Source: an uncultured Clostridia bacterium
GTDB lineage: Bacteria; Bacillota; Clostridia; Oscillospirales; Ruminococcaceae
Assembly (NCBI GenBank): GCA_947625125.1
Contig: CANQNF010000011.1
Coordinates: 1-64,000 of the forward strand
DNA length: 64,000 nt
Direction: 5' to 3'
Below, piece by piece: positions 7,538 to 18,196 of this stretch (position 1 is the first letter of the stretch; each line of letters begins with the position of its first letter). The translations under genes were made by a program, and so were the position numbers. The notes beneath the pieces were generated by a model. The model was not told the origin of the DNA and did no database searches. It saw only the letters and a list, made by a program, of their open reading frames with translations.

Positions 7538-10500
7538 ATGAGCGCTAAAACAGGTTTCAAACGTTTCTTTGCCGCGATTCTCAGTCTCGCGATGATTTTT
7601 TCCACTTTTGCGGGAATGCTGCCGGGCACTTTGGTGTTTGCAGCTGTCGAAGATCCGGAAATGCACATCATAATTAAGCACTGGCACGCAGATGGAGTTA
7701 CATCTAATTATAAGGTAATTGACGTTACTGTTAACTCTAATGAGATTGTTTCCACTAAATCCGATAATGGCACCAAGCCCGATAGTGAATATAAAAATAA
7801 TAAATTGATTTTCAATGCGCACCCTGATGACTCATCTGAAACTTTCTCGGGCTTTGCTGTGTCTGCGGGCAACGATTGCGTTACGCTTGATACCACCGCA
7901 GAAACGCCCCAAATTACTGTACAGTATAATCCTAACGTTCATCTTGTAAAGGTGCATGTTTTCTACAGCGCTAAGCCGAAACTCGTCCCCGGTACGGAAA
8001 TGCAGGTGGGAACGGGAACGGGAACGGGATCGGGATTAGAAATAAAAGAATACGAAGATACCTCAACACAGAAGTGGGGCGATCTTGACAAAAGCCTTCA
8101 AGAAGACATAAAAGCCGCTCTCGGCGACGACGGCGTTATAGACCCCACAAAATTGAAAGACGCGGATCTTATCAAGCTCTACAACACCTCCGAGGGTCTG
8201 CACACCGATAAGACGGCCACGCCCGTTTATTATGATTCGGCAGCTAAAGAACCGGAAGCGGGCACTACCGAAGAGGACGTTGAGGACAACGGCACCCGTG
8301 TATTCGATATAAATCTTGAGGCGTGGTATAACGACCAGGCTACCGCGAAGGTAGGACTTATCCTTGACGCTTCGGGAAGTATGGCGTTTATTTCCGACGG
8401 GCTGGAGCCTATGCATTTTGATGCTTCAGCAGAAGGTGGGTATACACTTCCCGACGGTATAACGAATGTACAGCCGAACGTATACCTCACGCTCGAGCAG
8501 GTCGGTAAGATACTTGATAAGAAACTGACGGACAACTCGAAGCTGAGCTACAGCGACTATTCGTATTACATATTCGACACCCGCGACTTCACGCAGGAGT
8601 TTGTCCCGCTGGCGTATTGGGGAGGGGAAAACGGCGAAGAAGAACTTGGCGAAATTACGCTGGAGAGCATTGATGGAAGTTATTTGTCATATTGGAATAT
8701 TGAAAATGATAATCGGAACAAAGAGTATTATGTTGTAAAAAAAGATAGTAGTGGACAGTATCAAGTAGATGAGACTTATGAACCGAACAGGAAAACAACA
8801 ACCAGAGATAGTGCAGGAACCAATAAAGCGATACAGTTGATTAGTTATTTTAATGATAGTAAAGGAAGTGGTAACGCTGGCTATTATATGGCGCTTAAAG
8901 ACTCGTGTTTGCCTAAAAATGAAGGTTTTACTGTAACTTTTGCTGTACAGTGCAAGGATACGGGTTATGGTCCTTTGTTAAGCATAGGTCCTAAAACCGC
9001 AACATCCTCAAAAGAAGGCTACTTATTTACAGTTAATGATAAAAAGCAACTTATAGTACAAAATAAAAACAACGCAACTATAGCCCAAATATGTAATGCA
9101 TTTGATAGTAAAATCAATACAAGCGGTGAAGGCGGTGAAGGTTACAATTATTTTACCTTTGTATTTAGTAATGACAATAAGCTGTATTCATACTTAAATG
9201 GTGAACTTATTGCTGACAGGAAAACTAACAATTACTCAAGTATGGTATATAACAACAATAGCCAAGGAAAGGAATATACATCACTTGGGGTATATGGCAG
9301 CGACTTGCAAGCCTTGATTGGTGGTTTCTGGAGCGATGAAAGCCATTATTTCAAAGACACAAAACGAACATTAAATATAGACGATATTGTTATATATGAT
9401 GCAGGATTAGATGCAACCCAAGTAAAACAAATGTATAATGTTTTGGCAGGAGAAAGTTCAACCGTTGTGTCTGCTAATACTAACGCTTACGACGACAGCG
9501 GTGACAACGTAATCGCCACCTATGACGCCAAGCTTAACGCAGGAACCAAAGCCGACCGCGCCGGCTGGTACTTCGTCAATTCCGGCAGCGATCTCACAAA
9601 GTTTTATGAAACAGTCGGCACTGCAAAAGAGTTTAAAGGCTTGCCCGCAGACGAGGTTATAGAAAATGAAATAGTCCTCGAAAAACTTCCTCAAAGTGTT
9701 AAGGATTACTTTGAGGGGCACGAGGATGATGTAACTAATGGCAATGGCGGCTACATCGCCACTTCGGGACCAGATTTTACAGGCGAAGGCTACTTGTGGA
9801 CTGGCGCAAATACTGGCGAAACAGTAGTGGTAAAAGCCGAAACAGGCTATAAACCTGCTATAACCTTGCCCAATGGAGTAAATAGACAAGTTACCGGATA
9901 TTCTCCCTGCGTTTTCTTCATAGACGATTGTGGCTTCTTGCGTTGCTTCTATAACAACGGTGCGCCTTCTTATGACGGTAAAAAATACTCCAAAGAGCTT
10001 CGCTCCGGCGTTTCCTATGTTTTTAAGAAAGAAGACAACCAAAACATAAAGTCCGAGGACCTGCAGTATGCTTTGGGCGAGTTTGTCGCACAGCTCCACA
10101 ACGCGACCCCGAACAGCATGCTCTCCGCGGTAAGATTCAGCAACCAGAGTGTTAAATTAAACGGTAAAGAATACGAAACAGGCAAGCCCACCGATAGCGA
10201 CTACACTGAAGATGTGCTGAAAAAGCTCGTTATGCTTGACTGGACCTCCGACACAAAGGAAATATCCCAGATACTTAGCCTTGAGCGCGGTAATGGCGGA
10301 ATGGCCGACGATGACTGTGTTGAATCCGACCCGACGGGTAAAGACGGTCTTAAAACTGACGCTCAAAAGCTCAAGCAGTATAACTACGGCATGACGGGCG
10401 GTACATACACCTGGACGGGTTTCCAAGCATATACGGACTTTTTGGACAAACGAATCGTCGAGGGCGACCCGGCGAAGAAGTATATTATCCTCTTTACCGA

Positions 10501-13500
10501 CGGTATGGATAATATGTTGGATAAAGGCGAAGATGAACAGAATTATGCCATTAATTTGGCAAAGGCTTTGAAAGATAAGGGCTATACCATTTTCTGCGTT
10601 GTATTGAAGAACGATTCATTTAACACCGGTGCTGCCGAAGGCGAGAAGACCAGAGGTGAAAGAGTACGGGAATATATGGCTGAAATTGCCGGAAATACAA
10701 GTACAAAAGACAAAACATATGATGATTTGTCGAAAGAAAATTCGTCAACAAGATATATCTTTGAGGCAAATGACGTTAACCAGCTGACCGAAGCGTTTAC
10801 CGGTGAGATTTTGCGCCAGATCTCCTCCAGCCTGCTTGATTACTCCGTTCAGGACTATATCGACCCTCGCTTCGACATTGTTGACGGCATGGGAAACACT
10901 ATCGTTCTCGGCAAGGGCGGTCAAGCGACGGGCGGCACACTGGGCACAGACTACCCCGAAGATTATAAAAACGATGAAAAGATAGGCACTATCCACATAA
11001 ACGATGGTGAAACTGCAATACTGTGCTATAATGCTGCCAAGGACAGATACTATCTTGAATGGTTGAAACAGGATATTCCCGGCACAACTCCGGGACAGAA
11101 CAGCCTTACCGTATGGTCAAGGACTTTCCGCGTAAAAGCTAAGGAGGACTTTATCGGCGGAAACGCAGTCCTTTCCAACGGTAACGGAGCAAATGAAAAC
11201 TGGGTATTCAACGAGAAAGATATTGATGAGGATAATGTTAATGCTGATGCTTCTTCGGGCGTAGATGACGCAATATTGAATAAAAAAGAAACAGACGGCA
11301 GCGATAATCTGTTAGACCCATATGTTTCCAAGGGCTTCCCGCGCACTGCGGTGAATGTGCGCCTGCTTAAGCCTACGATTGCTGAAGACAGCGACAAGAT
11401 ATATATGGGCGAAACCATAGATCCTAAGACAGTCGCGAAAGATATTATTCAAATTGTAAAAGACGATTACTATTGGGAATATCTGAAAAGATATTATTCA
11501 AGGGATCCTTTGGGAGAATTAGCCGCAGCAGGTAAAACGGTAGCTTCAGATTCATATGATACTGCATTTGAAAATGCAATAGGTGAGCTGTTGGATAGCA
11601 CTCATAATGTTGAAGCTTTTAATGTCGAAGATTATGCAGGACTTGAAGATTATCTGAGTAAAAATCACATTGAAGCTGCAAAAATAAACACCGTCCATAA
11701 GCTGACGGTTCCCTATACGTATCTTCCAAACCAAGCAGGCAATACCTATACCAACACCGTAGGTAATGCAGATTATCAAAAAGACCAAACCGGCTCGATC
11801 ACCTATATGATAATCCAGAACACGCCTAACGACGAACTTGGCGGCAAGGTTACGACCGAAGATACAAACGAGCGCTCCTACATTATCTGGGTGCAGTTTA
11901 ATGCTGACCAAATTGAGGCCACATCAAATGGCAGAAAAGATGCTATTACAACCCTTCTCAGCGGTAAAGATACCGATTATCCTTGGAATTCTGGCTACAA
12001 GCCCGCCGCCGGAAAAGAGCAAACAGAACAGCATATTGAGGGCCCGTATAATGTAGACATCGTCAAGGGCGAAATATGGCTTGATTGGGATATTGATCAG
12101 ACAGACATTGACTATCTTAAAAATCATTTCCCCAATCTCAAGATTACATATTCTGTTCCTCTTATACGCAATTATACTGATACCGAAAATAATGTTAGTG
12201 TTAATAACGAAACCGTAGGTACGTTTAAATTTACTATGCCTGTTTCTGGGCTGCCCACGTCGGCGGGCAAAGTCAAGGCAGAGTTTGAATGTGACCCGAA
12301 GTATGAATACATGCTTAAGACCTACGGTCTGCCGATAGGTCAGTATTCGCTCGGCACGCCTCAATCCACATTCTCAGAAACAGACTTTAAAGGCTTTGAA
12401 TTTAATGACCCTGTTATTCAAGATGCAACCGAGATCGCAAGCATTTTAGACAGCACAGACAACAACTATTATGTAGGCTACGGCACAGAGCCTAACGAAA
12501 CAAAAGATACAAGCGATAATGCAGCTAAATATTCCGTTGGCACCATATACTTGGGCAACGGCAGCTCAGATTATGACGAAAACGGCGAGATCAAAGATGG
12601 CAGCGGAGCAGTAACCCGCCGTTATACCGATGACCGCTTGGGACTTATTCGCATATCCGGTGATCCTAACACAGGTACGCTCGCCATAACCAAAAACGTT
12701 GATTATAATACGGTTTCATATGGCAATACTTATGACGAAAACACGGAATTTACATTTGAAGTAACGCTTGACGCTGTCGGAACGTTTGATTATACCATCA
12801 CAGGAGGACAAAATGGCACACTCGGCGTTAATGGTGAGGATTTTGGAACAAGAACGATCACCCTGAAAAAAGACCAAAAAGCCACTATAGAGGGTATCCC
12901 CGTAGGAACAACGTATACTGTCAAGGAAGTATCTTTACCGGCGGGATATAAAGCTAATCCTGATACGGCGACCACCGGTACGATCATAGAAGCTGATAAA
13001 AATAAGTCAGTCACCGTCGAAAACAAATACACCGCCTACGGCGAGCTTACTCTTGATATTGCAAAGGTAATTGCGGGCAGAGATTGGATTAACAGCGATA
13101 AATTTACTTTTGAGATAAAGCGTACCGATACAGGTGCTCCCGACGCTGTAACTATGCCCGAAAATACTACCATCACCATTAACAAGGACACGGCGGAACA
13201 CAAAACTTCATTTGACAAGATAACCTTTAACAAAGTAGGAACTTATGAGTTTAAAGTTACAGAGACAAGCGGAAACATAAACAGCCTGACTTGTGACCCG
13301 AAAGAATATACAGTTAAAGTTATCGTTACCAATGATTCTTCTAATGCTAAGCTAAATGTAGCTGCTACATATGTTACTGAACCGGACGGTACGCCGGAAG
13401 ATTATAATTCTCCGTTATCTTTCACCAACACGGTTGAGCCTATCAAATGGTCTTTCGATGTAACAAAGAATCTGACGGGCAGGGATTGGCTTAACGGCGA

Positions 13501-16500
13501 GACATTTACGTTTGACGTCACATCATCGGATGGTGTCAACGCAGTTGTCGACTCATCGCCCGTTACTGTCAGCGAAGCAACAAATTCTGCCAAGGTAAAT
13601 GTAACATTCTCCGAAACAGGAGAGTACACCTTTACCGTTAAGGAAAACGGCACAGACGGCAACGGTTTGGATTATGATACAGATGAACACAAGATTGTTG
13701 TCACCGTAGGTGCAGACGCAACGACGGGAGCTCTTGAAGTTACGAAAGTCACTGTAGACGGAACAGAACAGAACGATCCTAAAGCGGCCACAAAACTCCC
13801 AATAACCAACACCTACAAAGCAAGCGGCGAGGCATCCGTCAAGCTGAATAAGGAAATACTCGGCAGAGACTTCAAAACCGGCGAAACATTCAAGTTTGAT
13901 GTCACCGCCAATAGCGTAGTTAAGGACGGAGCCACCGTAGAAAAAGGGCTGAAACAGGCCGATTTTGCAGGGGAATTACAGGACGTTCCTAAGGATACGG
14001 TTATATCAACCGACGACAAGTTCACTGCTGTAGTAGGCAAGGACGCTCATGATCTAAACTTCGCATTTAGTAAGGCAGGAACATATACCTTTACTATTAA
14101 AGAGCAGCCGGTTGAGAATAATTTCCTTACTGAGGACTCCAACGAAGTGACGGTTACATTTAAAGTTACAGATAATGATCACAACGGAAAGCTGGCGGTC
14201 GAAACATCCTATAAATCAACTGTAACCGCAGGTAGTGATGATGGCATTGACGAGAGCAGTAATACCATAACGTTCATCAACAAATCAGAGCCTATCACAT
14301 GGTCTTTCGATGTAACGAAGAATCTGACGGGCAGAGATTGGAAAGACGGAGAAAGCTTTACATTCGGTATCTCACTGGATGAAAAACGTGATTATACAAC
14401 TGCTCAGCTTACTGAGTATACTGACAGCATAACTGTAAGTAACGCCACAGCAGATCATAAGGGGACGGCAAGTGTCAAATTCTACTCCACAGGCACTTAC
14501 ACCTTTACCATTCAGGAACAAGGTGGAAACAGCAGCGGTTTGACTTATGACACAGATGAACATAAAATTGTTGTCACTGTAGGTGCAGACGCAACGACGG
14601 GAGCTCTTGAAGTTACGAAAGTCACTGTAGACGGAACAGAACAGAACGATCCTAAAGCGGCCACAAAACTCCCAATAACCAACACCTACAAAGCAAGCGG
14701 CGAGGCAACATTTACCATTCAGAAAACGCTTGAAAACATTGGCTGGGATGGCAAAACATTCACATTCACACTTGAACCTGTTGATGGCAATCCCGACGGA
14801 GCCGCAATTCCCGCTAACATTGAGTTGAGCAGCGAAACTGAGCAGACATTTGTGATCACATTCAGCGACCTCACCTTTGATGGCGAAGACTCTAAGGTCT
14901 ACAACTTCACTTTGACAGAAAACGGCAGTAGTCCCTATCCCGGAATAGATTATGATGACACTGCGTACACGATTGAGGTGAATGTTACCGATAACGGCGA
15001 TGGTACAATTAACCCGACTGTCAAGGTAAACGGAACTGAAAACGGGACAGCAACATTCACCAACACCTACAGCGCCGCTTCTGCAAGTTGGACCCCGCAG
15101 GTGAAGAAAACGCTGACGGGAAGAGATTGGGCAGAGGGCGACAGCTTCACATTCACCCTTGCTCCCGGCATCAGTAATCCCGCAGATGGTTTTACAATGC
15201 CCGTTAATACCACGGCAATGGTTTCAGGGACATCCGTCATAAATGATTCTGCTTACGCCTCTTTCGACGCAATCACCTTTACCAAGGCGGGAACATATTC
15301 CTTTACTATAAGTGAGAATGACATGGGCGTCAGCGGCTTGACATATGACAAGCACGTTTATCGCGTTACGGTCATAGTCGAAGACAATACGATGGGCGGC
15401 TTAAAGATAAGCCAAATCGCCTATAATGACAAGAAGAATCCAAACAAAACGGTTTCGGGCAATTTCGATGACATATCCTTTGGCTTCGAGAACGTTTATA
15501 ACCCCATTCCCGTTGATTGGACTCCTCAAGTCACCAAAGTGATAGCAAACAAAGCGGTGTGGAACCCAGATTATGTGTTCAACTTCACAATTACTCCTCC
15601 CAAGGGAATTAACAGCATACTTGCAAAAGAAACAGGGGGAATATACACTGAAAATACGATTGCAATCACAGATATCGACTTTGACGGATTCAGCCATGTC
15701 AAAGCGTTCCCGACTGTTACATTCAAGGCTCCGGGAGTGTATGAGTTCACCATACAGGAGGAAGAGGGCGGCATAAGCGCCGTAACATATGACGCTGTTC
15801 CCCACACGGTAATTGTAACGGTCACAGATGTAAACGGCATGCTGATGATTACAAATGTCAGCGGAACCGACATGGGAAGCGACAGCAATTTGACGGTAGT
15901 GAACACCTATTCCACAAGCGTCCCGTGGCCTCCCATCGTGGAAAAGACCATCAACGGCAGAGAATGGCTGCCGAGCGATGCGTTTACATTTGAGCTTTCG
16001 CTTGATCCCGGCTTCCCGCAAGACGCAGCATCTGTCATTATGCCTGCAGACTCCACTATCACTTTGACTCAGGCTGATTATGATTATGCGTCTAAGAAAG
16101 CGACGGGAATGTTCGCCACCGGCGTTGAGTTCACAAACGAGGGCACATACAGGTTTATCCTGAGAGAAAAAATGCCGGAACCCATTTACGGCAGCGTGAT
16201 CGGCAATATGATTTATGACGCGTCAAGGTATATCATAACCGTAGAGGTCATTCGTGATTATAGCAGCGGTGAGCTTTCCGTAACATCTTCAGCTGTAAAG
16301 GAGGACGCATACGGAAACATTCAGGAGGCAGGAGGAAACTACAGATTTACAAACATCTACAATAAGGCAGAAGCGGAGATTTACATTCGTAAGGAGTTGG
16401 AAGACTGGAAGAACGAGGACATCTTCACGTTTGACATTGCGTTGACAAGCGGAGACCCGGGTAATGTTACACTGCCTTTCCCTGCTGAAGTAATTGTTAC

Positions 16501-18082
16501 AAAGGATAATCCTACAGTTTCCTTTGGAGACATAACATTCACGGAATCAGGAGAGTACACATTTACCGTCACCGAAATGGTCGACCCTGCAAATGTTGGC
16601 GATATTGTTTATGCACAGCCTCAGACAGTAACGGTCAACGTCAGCCAAGACCCGTTTACCGGACAGCTAACCGCAATCGTTATTGGCGGCTATGACAATA
16701 TCAATACTCCTTTGATATTTACCAACTACTATATCGAAGAGGCAACGCTTCCTATAAGCGTCACCAAGGAGATAGAGGGCTGGAAAGATGGGGACAGCTT
16801 CACATTTGACATCGCTTTGACAAGCGGCAACTCAGACGAAGTTATAATGCCGAATCCTGCATATGTAACCGTTACAAAGGATAATCCTACAGCTGCTTTC
16901 GGAGACATTACTTTCACGGAAGCCGGGGTTTACACCTTTGACATCGCCGAGCAAATTGATACTGCAAAAGCCGATGAAATTGTTTATGCACAGCCTCAGA
17001 CAGTAACGGTCAACGTAAGTCCGGATATGTTCAGCAACAAGCTTATCGCAACTGTTGACGGAGGGTATGGCAACGTTAATACTCCCTTGATATTCACCAA
17101 CTACTACATCGAAGAGGCAACGCTTCCTATAAGCGTCACCAAGGAGATAGAGGGCTGGAAAGACGGGGACAGCTTCACATTTGACATCGCTTTGACAAGC
17201 GGCAACTCAGACGAAGTTATATTGCCGAATCCTGCATATGTAACCGTTACAAAGGATAATCCTACAGCTGTTTTCGGAGATATAACTTTCACGGAAGCCG
17301 GGGTTTACACCTTTGACATTGTCGAGCAGATTGACCCTGCAAAGGCCGGTGAAATTGTTTATGCCGCTCCTCAGACCGTAACGGTCACCGTAAGTCCGGA
17401 TATGCTCAGCAACAAACTTATCGCAACCGTTGACGGAGGATATGGCAGCGTCAGCAGTCCTATGACATTTATCAATTCTTACAAAACGCCCGACAATCCT
17501 CCCGAAGAGCCCACGCCTCCCGAACCGACCGCAAGCCTTACGCTGAGCAAGGTTCTCTTAATCAACAACAACATTACCAATGGCGTCGGACAATTCAAAT
17601 TCAGGATTGAGCTCATCGGCTCTGATTTTACCGACGGAATATTTAATAACGGAGTTGCCGATGTTACGCTTGCCTCCGGCGAGAGCATTACCTTTGAGGG
17701 ACTTCCCGTCGGTACAAGTTATACGGTCAGCGAGTACGACTCCTACGGTTATACGCTTGTAAGGAGTCGGAGCAGCGGTCTTTCCGGGACGCTTTCCGAG
17801 AACGTTGAAGCGATGGCGGTTGCCGTCAACGTCTATGTTGATAAATGGCGTCCTCAGACTCCTCCGCCTGTCGAGACTCCGGACAATCCGCCTGCCGAGA
17901 CAGTGGTCGAACTTCCGACTGAAGCGAAGCGGTATGATGAGGACAGCGTTGAAATTCCCGGCACAGCCTTGGACGTCTGCTTGGGAATTGCCGCAATAAT
18001 GCTCCTCACTACTGCCTTTGTGATAGAGTTGAAGAGGAGATTACAGTTCCGGCACAGAGGAAACTACAGATTATTCAAATGA
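7538..18082 (+). CDS. Giant VWA / LamG / FctA-repeat surface adhesin (3,514 aa)
   Basis: Secreted cell-surface protein with a Sec signal peptide (residues 1-36, cut near VFAA). The VWA domain starts with MIDAS residues DASGS at 277-281 and resumes with KYIILFTDGMDN near 979. Between the halves lies a LamG/concanavalin-like sandwich (~385-650: GFTVTFAVQC, YSYLNGELIADR, LNIDDIVIYDAGL). After a ~700-residue unassigned beta-rich region come a Cna-B-like domain (~1710-1832), about eleven FctA/Spy0128-like domains (~1834-3316; each opens near TKxLxGRDW...FTF and closes near FTNTY, supplying the Lys and Asn of an isopeptide bond) and a last Cna-B-like domain (~3330-3438). A Pro-rich spacer, IPGTA (3473-3477), a hydrophobic helix and basic tail follow, resembling a sortase signal with an unusual motif. 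Likely a fibrous tip-type adhesin like RrgA on a long stalk. No sortase gene is nearby. Confidence 0.85.
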   Translation: MSAKTGFKRFFAAILSLAMIFSTFAGMLPGTLVFAAVEDPEMHIIIKHWHADGVTSNYKVIDVTVNSNEIVSTKSDNGTKPDSEYKNNKLIFNAHPDDSSETFSGFAVSAGNDCVTLDTTAETPQITVQYNPNVHLVKVHVFYSAKPKLVPGTEMQVGTGTGTGSGLEIKEYEDTSTQKWGDLDKSLQEDIKAALGDDGVIDPTKLKDADLIKLYNTSEGLHTDKTATPVYYDSAAKEPEAGTTEEDVEDNGTRVFDINLEAWYNDQATAKVGLILDASGSMAFISDGLEPMHFDASAEGGYTLPDGITNVQPNVYLTLEQVGKILDKKLTDNSKLSYSDYSYYIFDTRDFTQEFVPLAYWGGENGEEELGEITLESIDGSYLSYWNIENDNRNKEYYVVKKDSSGQYQVDETYEPNRKTTTRDSAGTNKAIQLISYFNDSKGSGNAGYYMALKDSCLPKNEGFTVTFAVQCKDTGYGPLLSIGPKTATSSKEGYLFTVNDKKQLIVQNKNNATIAQICNAFDSKINTSGEGGEGYNYFTFVFSNDNKLYSYLNGELIADRKTNNYSSMVYNNNSQGKEYTSLGVYGSDLQALIGGFWSDESHYFKDTKRTLNIDDIVIYDAGLDATQVKQMYNVLAGESSTVVSANTNAYDDSGDNVIATYDAKLNAGTKADRAGWYFVNSGSDLTKFYETVGTAKEFKGLPADEVIENEIVLEKLPQSVKDYFEGHEDDVTNGNGGYIATSGPDFTGEGYLWTGANTGETVVVKAETGYKPAITLPNGVNRQVTGYSPCVFFIDDCGFLRCFYNNGAPSYDGKKYSKELRSGVSYVFKKEDNQNIKSEDLQYALGEFVAQLHNATPNSMLSAVRFSNQSVKLNGKEYETGKPTDSDYTEDVLKKLVMLDWTSDTKEISQILSLERGNGGMADDDCVESDPTGKDGLKTDAQKLKQYNYGMTGGTYTWTGFQAYTDFLDKRIVEGDPAKKYIILFTDGMDNMLDKGEDEQNYAINLAKALKDKGYTIFCVVLKNDSFNTGAAEGEKTRGERVREYMAEIAGNTSTKDKTYDDLSKENSSTRYIFEANDVNQLTEAFTGEILRQISSSLLDYSVQDYIDPRFDIVDGMGNTIVLGKGGQATGGTLGTDYPEDYKNDEKIGTIHINDGETAILCYNAAKDRYYLEWLKQDIPGTTPGQNSLTVWSRTFRVKAKEDFIGGNAVLSNGNGANENWVFNEKDIDEDNVNADASSGVDDAILNKKETDGSDNLLDPYVSKGFPRTAVNVRLLKPTIAEDSDKIYMGETIDPKTVAKDIIQIVKDDYYWEYLKRYYSRDPLGELAAAGKTVASDSYDTAFENAIGELLDSTHNVEAFNVEDYAGLEDYLSKNHIEAAKINTVHKLTVPYTYLPNQAGNTYTNTVGNADYQKDQTGSITYMIIQNTPNDELGGKVTTEDTNERSYIIWVQFNADQIEATSNGRKDAITTLLSGKDTDYPWNSGYKPAAGKEQTEQHIEGPYNVDIVKGEIWLDWDIDQTDIDYLKNHFPNLKITYSVPLIRNYTDTENNVSVNNETVGTFKFTMPVSGLPTSAGKVKAEFECDPKYEYMLKTYGLPIGQYSLGTPQSTFSETDFKGFEFNDPVIQDATEIASILDSTDNNYYVGYGTEPNETKDTSDNAAKYSVGTIYLGNGSSDYDENGEIKDGSGAVTRRYTDDRLGLIRISGDPNTGTLAITKNVDYNTVSYGNTYDENTEFTFEVTLDAVGTFDYTITGGQNGTLGVNGEDFGTRTITLKKDQKATIEGIPVGTTYTVKEVSLPAGYKANPDTATTGTIIEADKNKSVTVENKYTAYGELTLDIAKVIAGRDWINSDKFTFEIKRTDTGAPDAVTMPENTTITINKDTAEHKTSFDKITFNKVGTYEFKVTETSGNINSLTCDPKEYTVKVIVTNDSSNAKLNVAATYVTEPDGTPEDYNSPLSFTNTVEPIKWSFDVTKNLTGRDWLNGETFTFDVTSSDGVNAVVDSSPVTVSEATNSAKVNVTFSETGEYTFTVKENGTDGNGLDYDTDEHKIVVTVGADATTGALEVTKVTVDGTEQNDPKAATKLPITNTYKASGEASVKLNKEILGRDFKTGETFKFDVTANSVVKDGATVEKGLKQADFAGELQDVPKDTVISTDDKFTAVVGKDAHDLNFAFSKAGTYTFTIKEQPVENNFLTEDSNEVTVTFKVTDNDHNGKLAVETSYKSTVTAGSDDGIDESSNTITFINKSEPITWSFDVTKNLTGRDWKDGESFTFGISLDEKRDYTTAQLTEYTDSITVSNATADHKGTASVKFYSTGTYTFTIQEQGGNSSGLTYDTDEHKIVVTVGADATTGALEVTKVTVDGTEQNDPKAATKLPITNTYKASGEATFTIQKTLENIGWDGKTFTFTLEPVDGNPDGAAIPANIELSSETEQTFVITFSDLTFDGEDSKVYNFTLTENGSSPYPGIDYDDTAYTIEVNVTDNGDGTINPTVKVNGTENGTATFTNTYSAASASWTPQVKKTLTGRDWAEGDSFTFTLAPGISNPADGFTMPVNTTAMVSGTSVINDSAYASFDAITFTKAGTYSFTISENDMGVSGLTYDKHVYRVTVIVEDNTMGGLKISQIAYNDKKNPNKTVSGNFDDISFGFENVYNPIPVDWTPQVTKVIANKAVWNPDYVFNFTITPPKGINSILAKETGGIYTENTIAITDIDFDGFSHVKAFPTVTFKAPGVYEFTIQEEEGGISAVTYDAVPHTVIVTVTDVNGMLMITNVSGTDMGSDSNLTVVNTYSTSVPWPPIVEKTINGREWLPSDAFTFELSLDPGFPQDAASVIMPADSTITLTQADYDYASKKATGMFATGVEFTNEGTYRFILREKMPEPIYGSVIGNMIYDASRYIITVEVIRDYSSGELSVTSSAVKEDAYGNIQEAGGNYRFTNIYNKAEAEIYIRKELEDWKNEDIFTFDIALTSGDPGNVTLPFPAEVIVTKDNPTVSFGDITFTESGEYTFTVTEMVDPANVGDIVYAQPQTVTVNVSQDPFTGQLTAIVIGGYDNINTPLIFTNYYIEEATLPISVTKEIEGWKDGDSFTFDIALTSGNSDEVIMPNPAYVTVTKDNPTAAFGDITFTEAGVYTFDIAEQIDTAKADEIVYAQPQTVTVNVSPDMFSNKLIATVDGGYGNVNTPLIFTNYYIEEATLPISVTKEIEGWKDGDSFTFDIALTSGNSDEVILPNPAYVTVTKDNPTAVFGDITFTEAGVYTFDIVEQIDPAKAGEIVYAAPQTVTVTVSPDMLSNKLIATVDGGYGSVSSPMTFINSYKTPDNPPEEPTPPEPTASLTLSKVLLINNNITNGVGQFKFRIELIGSDFTDGIFNNGVADVTLASGESITFEGLPVGTSYTVSEYDSYGYTLVRSRSSGLSGTLSENVEAMAVAVNVYVDKWRPQTPPPVETPDNPPAETVVELPTEAKRYDEDSVEIPGTALDVCLGIAAIMLLTTAFVIELKRRLQFRHRGNYRLFK
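8680..9470 (+). other. AT-rich LamG-encoding insert within the VWA domain
   Basis: This stretch of the adhesin gene is visibly richer in A and T and in A-ending codons than the flanks, and it encodes the LamG-like sandwich that splits the VWA domain. The flanks rejoin as one VWA fold. This suggests acquisition of the domain from another source after the VWA gene existed. Confidence 0.55.
13706..13834 (+). repeat. 129-bp identical repeat in the adhesin gene (partner 14579-14707)
   Basis: Bases 13706-13834 and 14579-14707 are identical as far as I can compare them by eye, while the sequence on either side is diverged. The shared block covers the end of FctA-like domains 2 and 4, from GADATTGALEV to YKASGEA. 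Identity at synonymous sites indicates recent gene conversion or duplication. Confidence 0.85.
16733..17484 (+). repeat. Tandem 375-bp repeat encoding FctA-like domains 10 and 11
   Basis: Two units of 375 bp begin at 16733 and 17108 (ATCGAAGAGGCAACGCTTCC) and differ at only a modest number of positions; a third, older unit precedes them at ~16360. Each encodes one domain opening ISVTKEIEGWKDGDSFTFDI. The number of stalk domains can therefore vary by recombination. Confidence 0.88.
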
Positions 18083-18160
18083 CGTAGCCGGCGATATTTC
18101 AAAAATCCGCCGTAGATACCGGCGATTGTCGTGTTGTTCCTCAGACAAGAAAACATAATT

Positions 18161-18195
18161 AAAGAGCGCTGCCGAGTTACGGCGGCGCGCTTTAT
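18161..18195 (+). terminator. Terminator after the adhesin gene
   Basis: AAAGAGCGC-TGCCG and CGGC-GGCGCGCTTTATT form a GC-rich hairpin with a short T-rich tail about 80 bp after the adhesin stop codon. Confidence 0.6.
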
Positions 18196-18196
18196 T

